A DNA stretch of 64,000 nt from Epiperipatus broadwayi. Lineage: Eukaryota; Onychophora; Udeonychophora; Euonychophora; Peripatidae. The notes beneath the pieces were generated by a model. It was not told where the DNA came from. It saw nothing but the letters and a program-made list of their open reading frames with translations, and did no database searches. Position numbers and translations under genes: made by a program. This document shows, in pieces, positions 22,808 to 35,219 of the stretch (the first letter of the stretch is position 1; every line of letters begins with the position of its first letter). The DNA is taken from positions 64,001 through 128,000 of the forward strand of contig JAQFVV010000973.1 in the NCBI GenBank assembly GCA_028023455.1, read 5' to 3'.

Positions 22808-25384
22808 ATATTGAAATATAAAAAGAAGCAAAATATGTAGAGAGAAAGAAGTTGAAATGATTTATACCATAAAAACTGTGAATGAATTATCCTTGTTTTA
22901 ACCATATTAATGATGTTTATTTCAACATATAACTGAGTTTAAATTACTTGATTACTGCTATGTATCAATATAGTGTAATTTTGATTAATACATTGTTATT
23001 TAAGATGTTTTTATATTAATATACAATCTTAATCATAATAAGATTACTTATCAGCTTTAGGAATGAATATTTTAAGCTTGCATTTTTATTTAATTACAGC
23101 CACAATGGAAAATATTTTATATTACATTTGGTTGAGAATATCACTGGCTGCTATAATTTTGGTTTCAATACTAAGTTTGTTTTCTGTGACTGATTAAAAA
23201 CAGTTTATTAAAACTAGATTACAGTAAATTACATTAATAAAAAATAAAATAAAACTAATAGAAGAATATTAACAAAAAAGGTAGATACCTCATATCCTTC
23301 ATAATTATGACCTATTCAAGGAATATTTCATTATGATATACATGTAGTTATGGCGTAATTATACATAAATATATATTATCCTGTGATTATTACTAACATT
23401 CAGATGTTTTTACAAAGTATAAATAAAGTTTGGGTTTTTCTAGACATTCAACATTTAATATTAGATGGTGAAAATAGTCCAATAACTAATTACTATTAGA
23501 AAGCATCACCACAAATTTTCAGAAAATATGTCATTATGGCAACTTATTGAGCATAATGGTTATTAATTTTCAGATGAGGCTGTGCAATAAGATACTGTAA
23601 ATTGGTAATAGAGCTCAAAAAGCACAATATGATTAATAATGAGTGTAAAATAAAATTAAAAAGGGGGTTAAACAAAAGATTCAAGAATTAAGGATTAACT
23701 GGTCACTTTCGATCTTCAGATATTGCTGAATCTCCTAAGTGATTTGCTATTTGATTATCTTATTTTATTGAACACAATTGTGAACAAGTACATGACTTAT
23801 GCCTATTATTGTATCAGTGAAAATATGTCTCCTTTATTGTTTACATTACCTGCAGTCCATTTCTAAATCAATGCATGAGTTATGTAGGGACATCATTAGC
23901 TATTTATTATGAAAAATTTTATGATGCTACTGCTGTTCCATTATGAATTATGACATGAAATGTGACAGTGTGTATTGTATCTTCCTAATTTATCTTCAAT
24001 GCTTTCTCTGCAAACCATTCAAAATGTTCTTATGATTCATGGCTTTACTGCCTTTCATAGTTTAAATTGTTTTAAAGATTTCACCAGCAGTTTTACTCAA
24101 TTCAAAATTGGAGGTTAGCATAATTTTCCATTGTAATGTATGATCTAGATGTTAATGCCTTAAAAGTTTTGTGATAACTAGCTAAATTATGTTTCTATGT
24201 AGCACATGCATAAATTCAGAAATGGTGCAACATGCATCTTGGAAGAAGAATCAATCACCTTTTCTCTAGGACCACTATGTATATAGTAATTAATTAATTG
24301 ATTAAATAGAGAATTTACTACATTACAATCAAAAATTCCCATACTGATGATGTAACAAATTTCATACTAAACACAAAATTTGTTTTAAAAGAATAAAAAT
24401 ATGGGTACACTGTTTTAATAGGATTATAGACAAATCATATGTTCTTTATAACATTAAATTTTATCTCCTTTTTTTACATAAAGTTTGATACAAGTTTCTT
24501 TTGACTCCAAGCATTACTATCCTATTTCAAATCCTTTTTATGCAATTCTAATTTTAAATGGGTGTAGCCTACAATCGACTCTTTTTGACACTGCATGTCT
24601 AAATGCCTATATGTTCAGAGATAAATATGCAGCATCAGACTATTGATCCCTCCCCAATCTTCTCACATATCACAACAACTCTTGATGTGACTATCATTTT
24701 TAATATGTGCTTCTTAAATATCATACTAATGAAACCACTATCATTTTATGATTACACAAGAAAAATCTGTAACATAGTTTTTATCATTCTGTTAATAATT
24801 TTTTAAACATTCTAATGGAAGATTTCTTTATAATTTGATATCTCAATTATTATTCTAGTATTTTCAAACAAATTTAAGCATATTTGAATTTAACTTTGAG
24901 TAATATATCTTGATAACAAGATCAATTATTATTGTCCTGAAGTGTGTGTACATTATTCAATTTCTGTGCTGTTTCAAAAATCAAGCCTACTTTTAAGGTC
25001 AATTGATCCATAGTCTCACAATCATCTGAGTCTTTTAAATATTAATAACTAAACCAAATCAATTCAAACCTTTTACAAATTATCCTTTGAATTGTTAATA
25101 ATGTTACAATCATAAGCATGCTGTAAATTTAACAAACAAAAATATGATTTATTTTATTTTCATCTTTAATCTGCCTATATTAATGAGAGCGTTCTTAAAC
25201 TGACAAAATAGAAAACAACTGTGAAGCCTATATGATAAATGCTTCATATTTTCCTAGTTTTATCTATTACCATCATATAAAGATCTTGAACATCCAGATT
25301 TATTTCAGATATAAAACCCAACCCTTTTCAATTAGCAGAGTCAATTTATTACATCAATAACATCAATATAAAAAACCACAACTC
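22808..25384. other. AT-rich spacer
   Basis: No supported feature. At 24212-24248 the string ATGCATCTTGG resembles part of the family B ribozyme, but the catalytic boxes are absent. Confidence 0.35.
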
Positions 25385-25545
25385 ATATCTATTGCTTCTT
25401 TATTTTCATATCCCATACTGTCTCTACCAATTAATGTTTTATCATCAGAAGCAATCTTTTCAATTTGTGAATTAAATAATATGAATATTCTACTATAATT
25501 ACCATAACCTGTTCTATCCTTTTTTATCTATAAAAATAAAAGTAT
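25385..25545 (-). pseudogene. Possible LINE endonuclease-domain relic
   Basis: The minus strand gives FILFNSQIEKIASDD followed by LIGRDSMGYENK without stops over about 50 codons. This resembles the FY.QL...L......D...GDFNA.VGRD..GYE segment of RTE-type apurinic endonucleases, with the GDFN box deleted. The neighbouring minus-strand sequence to 26080 has another stop-poor stretch (PKYIQQKILPNWFSYKNC) that I cannot place. This is low-confidence pattern matching. Confidence 0.3.
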
Positions 25546-28500
25546 TCTTAAGATTATATAATTGGCATCAATTTATATATTCTAAGATGATTGCTTATAA
25601 TTTTGCACCTGATATATCACAATGATCACTGGAATCTACCCAGTTTTGTCATCAGAGCTTGCTATTTTTAAGAACTGTTTTACCTTCTCTACACTCAAAT
25701 ATAATGAATCAGTTGAACAAATGTATTGTTAGAAACATGTGTCTAAATTAAAAGTCATTTTTAAATGTACATAATAATTGCTTCATCTATTTAATATAAA
25801 AGAATCTCATATTTTGATTGATATGTCATTTTGCACATCAATACCTGAGTACATTAAAAAAATCTGATCATAAACAGAAAAGTTATTTTTCTTTTTTCTA
25901 GTTCAATCCACTGCTCAGTTATATTATCATTCATTGAACTTCAGTATTTATATTATTATAATGTTTAAGAAGTTCCATATTTATTTAATTGTTCAAACCA
26001 TTAATAATACAATTTTTATAAGAAAACCAGTTAGGTAGGATTTTTTGTTGAATATATTTAGGAACATGACCTTACATCTCTTACTAGAATTCAGTCACCA
26101 ATAGCATGGAATTACTAAAAAATCCATTTGAAATTTTGGTAATAAAGTTTAATATTAAAAATACTAATATCTACTTTATAAAAATGCCATGAATTTTTTT
26201 TCTGCCAATATTTTTTGGGTAAGACCTCCATTTTAAAGCCACATTTAATATGGTGCAAACTAATTTAACCAACAATCACCCTAGAAGTATTTTTGTAATA
26301 CTAAGTTCTATTATTCTCTTATTGTTAACCTTATATAACTACAAGATGCCATTATTTTGAGTTTGAATCATTGTGAGTTTTTTTATAATATCTTCATATC
26401 TGAGCAATTATTTATGACAACTAATTCATATGCTGAGTAAGTATTCAGTAACAACATCATAGTATTGTAATTTCCAATATCAAAACCATTATTTCCAAGA
26501 ATTGTGCAACATAATTAATTGTTCCTACAACTTGTACATTAAAATACTTCTAGAAGGAAACTTTAGTTTTTAATTGATATTAATACACTCAATAAGTAAT
26601 ATAACTTTTTTTCTCGAACCTTTTTGTATATAACATTGGAGCACCACATTGAGAAAATGAAAAGACAGCATTGACAGAAACAATTTTTAATGTTATCTTT
26701 TAACTGATATATATATGACAATTCCAAAAATAGAATATTCTATATTAAAACAGAGATCAAATCCAACACCATAGAGTCAGCTTCTTTCACTTGGTTTTCT
26801 TTTACAAAAAAATAATTGTTGCATATATTAAACTTTTTTTGTACATAATTTTTTCCAAAAGCAACTACATCAATTAGCAAAATTTATAAATTTTATAACT
26901 CCTATTAAGCAGAATTCGTACATTCCATGTACCAATATTTTGGAAGCGATTGAAATACTTGTACTTAACTTTGTTACAACTATTATCTCCTGCCATGCTT
27001 CCTGATTGCTGTTGAGATTAATTATTCATCTTAATGATCAATTTTCTAGCCTTATTGACATAGGCAGATTTATAAGATAGGCTTTTATAGGATATATTTT
27101 AAAATCCGTCTATATTTGTGATGAGATTAAGGAGTATTTCTCAATAATAATCATTTGCTGAAGCATCAATAACTAAATAAAAATATGCCCAAATCCACTT
27201 CCAGAGTAACCCATTATTCATTGTGTTGTTTTATGTGAGATAACAACCAAGTACTTTCTAAAGATTTTTTTCACTGTATGTTGATACAAAATGGCTTATA
27301 AAAAAAGAAAAAAGTATAGAACTCCATATTTATAATTAAAAAATAATATTTTGATTGTACAGTTAGGTTTTTGATAATAAAACTTTATACCAATCTAAAT
27401 AGCTGAAGAAATAAAAAAAAAATTGAGGAAATAAAGGAATAGAGGAAACCATGCTCATATCCTTGATGATAAAAGAAGATATATTCAGATACTTCATATG
27501 TGATCATTCATCTGTAACTTTTTTATCAGAAGATTAGTCCACTGTCTACTAAGGACTCTGTAAATATTCTGTATTCAAACCAAAATGCTTTGATATATAT
27601 ATAAACCAAGACAGTATTTTTTTACATTAAAATCAGATGAATAAACAGATATATGCATCCAATTTAGGGATTATAAATACCAAAAAAAATATAGATTCTT
27701 AGAAATATATGTGAAGGAATTTTCCTGAAGACAAAAGACTATATTAGTATTTCCATCATCAATTCCTATGTGGCCTGATGATAACTGGGGAAAATAACAA
27801 AAGGGAAAGACAAGAAAGTGAAAAAATAAGTTTGTCATAATTTGATCATCTAAATCAGAAAATTTTTTTTTTTAGATTTTTAAGAGGTCTACATAAATAA
27901 GGACTATAAGATAATAATGTAAACAAATGTGTCTAAAAATAAAGTTAGTCGTATTAAAAATTATCACCAAATTTAAAATATCCAATATAGCAACATATAA
28001 TTACATATAAAGGAGAACCTACAAAATAAATATATTCCACAGGAAAAGGTGTTTTCTGCCTAGAACTGGCCTTATGTATATTAGCAATCAATATGTTATA
28101 TTCTTATTATAAATATATTGTAATTTTAATGCGTGTATGTATACATATTTACATATTTATATTTTTATTACATATTTATAGTTGATTTTTTAATATATAT
28201 ATATATATTAATAATATAATTCTTACATTCTGTTATTTTAATGTTCATGTTACTTATTTATAAAGTACTTAGTGTTTTTTTCTTTCAAATCTTTACATTG
28301 TAGTATAGCTTTTACTTTGTGTAAACAGCATTACTACATTGATCTTGAAAAGCATTCATTAAAGCTTTAAATGTTGGTTTTATTAGCCAGTCTCTTACCT
28401 TCTAATATCAATAAACTATTTAAACGATTTTCATCCTGCCTGAAGAATACTGACAATGACCGAGGCCTGAGTTTCTTTCAGCTGCTACACGGACTCACAG

Positions 28501-29879
28501 AAAAGAAGATTGTTAGGAATAGTTTTCCTACAACATTTTTTTTAATGTACTGTTTGAAAGCTTCGAGGAATTTAATTCTTCAGGAAAAAAAAGTCAAACA
28601 TGTTTTTAAAGCACTATGTTCTTAAACAAAGTTAAAAGATTAGAAAATATTTAAATAGTCAAAGTTCAAGGATTAAGAATTATTTTAAAATTAAACAAGT
28701 TTATATATATATATATAACCAATTCTAAAGTACTAGTGCTGTAAGTTTCATATTATTTTTATTTAATGAGATTTTATTATGATTTAAAATTTAACCATCG
28801 TTTTCTATTTATTGGACTATGTAACGAATCATCATATTTTTATTTTGTAATGCATCGGTAAAATTTTGCGAGATAGAAAGACAGAAGTCAAGACTTTTTA
28901 AAATCATTTAGCCATCTAAGAAAAGCTTTTTAAAAATAGTATCAGTTTAGTATGTGATCTACCACAACCATTTTCTACCACTGAGATGTGGCTTTAATAA
29001 ATAAAAGACTATTGAGTAAAAAATAAATAAAAGACTAGTGAGTTTTTTAGCAGCAGCGTTTTATGGCTTTCTTCAGTTAACCATATATTAAGCCTAAACA
29101 TCACTTCCTTACACAAGCTATTTATGCAGAGGCAAAATTCTCCAGACAGTAGCGATTGTATGGACAGTTTTAAATCTGTATATCATATTATATTAATGTA
29201 AAAACACAACTTGTCAATAGCTAACTGGTTTACAAATGCAATTCACAGTTTAATGGCTGCTGTTGAATGGGGTTTATTTAAAATGTCTAGAAGATACAAA
29301 TATCAATCTGTTTGTGTTCAGTTATGTATTTCACACTGTCTATTTAATCTGCAACAATATGCCATTTGTTGTATGCACAAGTTATAAAAGCGTGTCCTAT
29401 CACTCCCAAGAAAAATATTATTTAATGTTATAATTTATGTTCCAAATGGACATTTAAAATTATTAAAAAACTAAAAATAACTTTGAAACAATTTATTTCA
29501 GACTGGAACATTTACTGCACACTTTTCATGTGATCTATGCAAATTAACCTGCTACATGTTTAGCATTCATAAAAAGATGTTATTTTCTACTAGGGGGGAG
29601 AGGAGGCATTGGCAACTTTGTATTACTTCAATTCTTTTATCATCTAGATTTTTTTCACTGTCATTTATAATAGCTTCAGACCTTCCAAATGTTCCTAAAA
29701 TATACACAAAATTTGTTTTGCTTGTTGTAAGTTAGAAGCCTTTCTTCTGAGTATAGACTTGTAACTAATTTTGCTAATGATGTAAAAAATATATATACAT
29801 TGAATTTTATTTGAATGGTTGAAATTATGATGTCAAAGAAATGCATTGACAGTTGAAATAGTTAAGATTGGAAGAAAAT
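25546..29879. other. AT-rich spacer with one unassigned ORF
   Basis: An 84-codon plus frame at 28371-28625 (starting MLVLLASLLPSN) has a locally raised G+C and a mixed composition, but matches no family I know. (AT)n runs lie at 28190-28210 and 28701-28720. Otherwise featureless. Confidence 0.3.
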
Positions 29880-30640
29880 TTCTATTGCTCAATGACTTGT
29901 TCTCTTGTGTTGTGAATAAGTAGCACATTTCCAGTCAGGTGAATCCACTTCTCCCTTTATCAAGTTATAAACTGCAATTATCTCAGGTTTTCCAGAGGTA
30001 GGATGAATGGTGTTAAAGTGAGGCAAAGAAGAAAATAGTAGTATGGATTTATATAATTTGGAACATATGATAGTGTAATATTATAATGAAATTCATATAA
30101 AGTACTTTTTACTGATCTTCATTTCAATGGCAGAAAAGTTGTAGAAACTTGTTTCTTATTTTTCTTCAATGTTCCTGTTTAAGTTATTTCCCTATTTTCT
30201 AACTCTCTGACCACATCTATATATATCAGCAGTAATATTTGTGTTGGGTCTTTTTATCATCTTTGCCAACGTAATAATAGACTGCGATGACTTGCTAAAA
30301 CATTTTTTTTCTGCAGACAATTATCAGATTTTTTTCCTGAATATATGTAAGGATTTTGAAGGTAAAGCACAAAGTGTCCATGAAGCCCAGGTTTTTTGGG
30401 TATATAAATTTTAAATCTGCACTTTCTTCTAAATGTCTCTAGGATTCCATCAATGCAAGCATTCATGCATTCAAATAACGTAATTTTTTTTGGCAATTTT
30501 TAATAAACATTTCAAAGGAATTACTAATCACAGCTGTAGGATCATTTTTTTATTTGGACTTTTCAAGCATCAAAACAAAGATACCAAAGTAAAAATTCAG
30601 ATCTTTCTTTAGTCACAATCTTCCAAAATATTACTCATCT
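29880..30640 (-). pseudogene. Decayed piggyBac transposase
   Basis: Minus-strand segments, in order and separated by stops and frameshifts: TKERSEFLLWYLCFDA (the MSR.RF..LL..L.F.D block), NDPTAVISNSFEMFIKNC, then ETFRRKCRFKIYIPKKPG (the FRGRC.FR.Y.P.KP hallmark) with YIYSGKK, then NITADIYR (equivalent of NVTTDNWF), a VGTLKKNK-like block, TLSYVPNY, and KPEIIAVYNLIKGEVDSPD (the KP.II..YN.TKGGVD..D block). The sequence therefore spans most of the catalytic core. The first catalytic aspartate region (normally ..CD..T.Y) reads YLQNPY, so it is lost, and multiple stops make it dead. The start and the Cys-rich C-terminus could not be placed. Confidence 0.8.
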
Positions 30641-32577
30641 TGTTCCATCAATTAAGTAGAAAGAATTAAGATTTTCATTGCCTGATTTGAATATTTCTAT
30701 ATAGATTAGTAGACTCAAAAATACTTTTAGTTTCCACAAAGATGAGTATGATTTTAAATTTTAAACTTTATTTTTGTTTGTTCTACATTTTATTTGTCCA
30801 CATTATAATTTTTTTGTAAACAATAAATTCCATACTTCTTCAGGATTTGGCTATGTCTTAAAGATTTTACATTATTTGTCAATATTTATAATACACTTTA
30901 AACGTATATAGGTGAAGTTAATAAAAATTTTCACAAATAACGTTTAGTTTTAGTGCCTTCAGAGTATGTTTACTCCATATATATATATATATATATAGAT
31001 AAATTATAAGTTTTTGGGATATACCGTGTCTTATTTTACATCATATAACCGTGAAAACATTAAGTATAACATATATATATAGCTATTATTATGTGTTAAA
31101 CGTAATAAATGCAAATTTATGCAAATCAATATCCTGTCCATTTTTTTGATATTGTAAAGCAGGCATTCTTTCGATTGATGGTGTTTGAAGCATTCGCAAT
31201 GAAACACACTTTTTTTATTTTCTTTTGGTGTCATTTCTTTCTTTGCAAACACTTTGTGTGCTAGAAGATTCAAATTTATGATTAAATATTTTTGGTGTTC
31301 TACAAATATTGAATTGCCTTAATTTTTGTTTACTACCATATTGTACATATATAAGTATTGTGCTACTCTATTGTTTACTGTGGCACAAGTGTGGTAAAGT
31401 GTTAATCATATTACATTGCCTTGTTTTTTATTCACTCACAAAGGGTCTTTGGAATATGAGAATCAATTATCACACAGTTTCAAGAATAATTTTATGTAAG
31501 TCTGTAGCACTAGATTTATCATCATTATCAGATTTTAATTTGTCATTACCAGTCTAGTGTTCAATCTCCATTTCTACATCATTTCTATCTTCCATATATT
31601 CTCATCAATACTACCATAGTCTTCATCATTATTTAATATTTTCAAACACTATTCTTCAAAATCAGAAAATTAGATATATACTTTTATAAAAATTAGGATT
31701 AAGTGGACATTTTGTATTAGTTACAAATGATTGAGATATGATGTTGGTCTACAAAATAATTTGTGATTTTATGTAGAACAGAGCATATGAAAATTGTGTG
31801 CATCCCAAATTTTCATACACCTTATAACACAATCCATTTGAATGCATTATTTTAGAAAAAATTAGGATAAATTATTATAATGAAATAAATTTGATTTTCC
31901 ATAAGGATACTTACAAAAAATATAATATATGTATAAAATATCTAAAAAAATATAACAACAGTTGGCAAAAAATGGAGAAATAAAATTACTATCAATTAGA
32001 ATATAACCGATATAACTTCCAACTAGAATCAGTTGATTGCTTGATAACAATAAACTTTTATAATAAAATTAATGTTATTTTATTTATTATAAGCATTACT
32101 TATAATATATATAAAAGTAGAAAAAATATAACCATCCCACAATATGGAGCTTTTAACAGGGATCAGTTGATTGGTTTCTTTTAATAAAATTGCAATCATT
32201 TACTATAATGAAATATAATTGACGCTTTGTATTGTAAGCATTATTTACAAAAAGTATTACAATTATATAGAAGGTAACCATCCTTTCTCATTAGCATGAT
32301 TAATTGGTGATGTTAAAACTGCAAGAATACTTTCATCACAGTCACAAGATAGAGACTTTGAGAAAATAAGAATGGGCATCTTATTGCCAAACTCACATCA
32401 CTTATATGAGTCAATCTCTAGTGTCTAGACGTGAGAACATGAATATATAAATTATTCATTAAATCCATTTCTTATTTTAATAATATTATTAGCAATTCTG
32501 CAATATTACAATTTACTTTATGCTAATATTAGATGATGTTAATTTATGTAATAATCAAAAGAAATTTACTACCACAT
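30641..32577. other. AT-rich spacer
   Basis: (AT)n lies at 30975-30998 and a 44-bp dispersed repeat at 31038-31081 (listed separately). Frames at 31031-31557 have no recognisable domain. Confidence 0.35.
31038..31081 (+). repeat. 44-bp dispersed repeat, copy 1
   Basis: Identical in the same orientation to 63795-63838. It begins ACATCATATAACCGTG and ends in a TA run. Both copies lie close to long (AT)n tracts. Confidence 0.75.
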
Positions 32578-32928
32578 TGTTTAGATTGTAAAACAGGCAA
32601 AACTCTCTATACATATTACCACTCAGTGCAAACCAGACTAATCAATGAATGTCTGAAGGTTTGTGCATAAACTCTCCATATAATGCCTACTCATCTAATA
32701 TCCTCAGACTAGTTTCTGGCCTTCATCAATGAGGCCACAAGCCAGAAACTAGTCTCAGGGTATTGTATGAGTACGCACCAGATAGGGATTTTATGCACAA
32801 GCCTTTTGACATCCATTGATTACTCTGGCTTGCACTGAATGGCACTACTGTATGGAGAGTTTTGCCTGTTTTAATACCAGTTATGAGCAAGCATAAAAAA
32901 TGGTGATCATGTTATGTTTAGATTGTAA
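32578..32928. mobile_element. Palindromic retroelement C, copy 3, with 14-bp target-site duplication
   Basis: The 14-bp direct repeat TGTTTAGATTGTAA flanks the element exactly (32578-32591 and 32915-32928). The element (32592-32914, about 323 bp) is an imperfect palindrome: AAAACAGGCAAAACTCTC at the left pairs with GAGAGTTTTGCCTGTTTT at 32855-32872, and CTAGTTTCTGGC near the centre pairs with GCCAGAAACTAG. Beyond the right arm it ends in a short A run and GGTGATCATG. A long target-site duplication argues for LINE-mediated insertion rather than a DNA-transposon MITE. Relatives lie at 19436-19688 and 20636-20850. Confidence 0.8.
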
Positions 32929-33782
32929 TTTTATAGAAACCATCCCTTCTCTCTAGTATTGTTAAATAGTATTATAATATTCTTTTTGAAAAGGAGGTAA
33001 AAAATACCATAGATCACACACAAAAGATATAGAAATAAAATTATATTTAGACTACAGTCATATAAAATACTGCTAAATTCTAAAAAAAGTAGCATAAAAC
33101 ACTGTGATAAGAATTAAAACTAATTTGATTTTTGCAATTTATCCACTCTACTTTGAACACTTTATAGCAACAAACCTTTTCTTGTACATATATTGGGGTG
33201 ACAAGACTGGTTTGATCAAAAATTGGGACATAATGACAAATCATTTTTACAGCATTGCACCTTTTTTTTATCAAACTCATTTTCTGTATATATTCATCAT
33301 TGTACATACACTTTCTCTTTGGCATGTTGTTTATTGTTATGGTTATTAATATTCATATTAATTTAATCACTATACAAAATTAATATCAACAAAAACTAGT
33401 AAAACTACACTGTCAATCAAAGCATGTGCAAGCTCAGTTCAAATTTTAACCTGCAAAAATCCAATTGCACATACTCCAAGATGAAGTTGGATGCAAGAAT
33501 GTGTCTAATTTGAAAACCCGACCATATAATGTAATAGCAATCTTTGTTTTGGTGTTGGAATTTGTCTGAAGTTTTTATAATATTACTGTAGATACTGAAA
33601 TGGACAGAGAAAGCAAAGAAACTATCGTTTTTGCAATGAATAATTTATGTAAGACAAATAATTATTATGAGGATTTGAAAATCAGGATATACAATGGTTC
33701 CAAAAAGACAATTCAGAGACACAGGGACATCTAATCAAAAATAGAAAAAAATCCCCAAAAATCAGGATGTCTGGTCACCCTA
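32929..33782. other. AT-rich spacer
   Basis: Overlapping 81-codon frames on both strands at 33080-33349 are shadows of each other without a domain. Confidence 0.35.
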
Positions 33783-33908
33783 ACATATATCCATATACAA
33801 TCTTATGTTTCAACTGTCATGCAGTCTTCTTCAGAGCCAAATTAAAGCAAATGTGCTCTGAAGAAGACTGCAGGACAGTCAAAACGTAAGATTGTATATG
33901 CATATATG
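33783..33908. repeat. Palindromic repeat F, copy 2
   Basis: TATACAATCTTATGTTTCAAC and CAGTCTTCTTCAGAG at the left pair with CTCTGAAGAAGACTG and AACGTAAGATTGTATATG at the right, with a short loop near 33838-33860. Confidence 0.75.
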
Positions 33909-35219
33909 TACCCTTAAAGGTTTTGAGTAAAAAAAGCATTCAATGTAGAGTGGATAAATTGCATTTATATAAGATATTATAGCAAAATAAAGGGAGTGGT
34001 GAATTTGGAAAAATTTCTGAATAATTTGCTTTTTGAAAAATACAGATACACTTATAGAAAGGTGATGAGATGATCATAGGTTCCAGCTATAAAATTCTAT
34101 GAAATTAAGGCACAGAAGATTTCTAGTAGTATCACACATCACTTGTAGACACTGAGGGATAAAGCTCTTAGACCAGACTAAATGATGGAATCCATCTTTC
34201 ATGTATAGAAGTTGTTTGACAGCATATCGTCTTTTATTGGTTTTTAAATCTTTGTTTGTTATGACTGTGAATTATTGTGAATGTACATTATAATTTTTTT
34301 AATTGTTTTTTTATATATTTGTTTTCAATATTTTTTCTTTCTGTTTGACTTTTTTAAAAAAATTGATTTAACATTTTAATTATTATTGTTATTAGTATTT
34401 TAATACCAATATGTTTTAGTTGTACATTAACATGTGTTTGTTTAATTAAGTATTAATTATCTTGATTTTTTGTAAAGTTATTTTTAAATATTTTTCTGTA
34501 ATTAAAAATATTAATTTTTGTCATTTATAAATAAAATTGATTTTTTTCTACATGAGTTTAGATTCAACACGATAAAACTAATTGCTTAAATTAACTAATA
34601 TTGGGTTTAATTTAATATTTATTGGTTTGGGTTAATTTTTACATGCCATTTAATTTTAATATATATATAATTTAAGTCTGTCAGTGGTTAATCTGAATTG
34701 GTGATTATTTTAGCAAATAGATTAATGTCAATTGATATATTTCTTACGAATTAAATTTTAAAAATAAATATGTTGAATTATTTAACTAAAGACGATTATG
34801 CAAATATATATACATATATACCAAAAAAGCATACACGTATATATATATATATATATCAGTTGAAACAACAAACTTCAAGCATTGTTAATATAAACTACTA
34901 AGTTAGCCTATATTTACTGCATTTTAATCATTTTTATAATTAAAAAAAAGAACCGCTTTTTTCAATATATTCAAGCTTTTATGTGGAAAATTAATTTTCA
35001 CCGGAACAACCAGAAGAATATAAGTTAAATAAGTCTATAGATTCAATTAAAGGAATGCATTATATCTATTTGAGAAAAAGAATCAAATGATAGGTGAGAA
35101 AACTTATAATAAATTTTATTCGAGATTTTAAATAACATATGCATTTGAAATTTTTGCTTTACACAAGAAGCATTTATATTAATGCACAACAAAATAATAT
35201 ATTTCTTATCCATTTAACC
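33909..35219. other. AT-rich spacer
   Basis: (AT)n at 34838-34856. No supported feature. Confidence 0.35.

Noticed and set aside
24212-24250. ATGCATCTTGG similar to the 3' part of the family B ribozyme
   Set aside because: CTGATGA and stem II are absent and the flanks do not match family B.
27770-27800. CTGATGATAACTGGGGAAAA resembles hammerhead boxes
   Set aside because: No stem II can form between the boxes and there is no stem I partner; chance match.
28371-28625. 84-codon ORF as a host gene
   Set aside because: No domain, no splice context and AT-driven composition in parts; left unassigned.
33080-33349. Two overlapping 81-codon ORFs on opposite strands
   Set aside because: Mutual shadows in AT-rich DNA without a recognisable domain.
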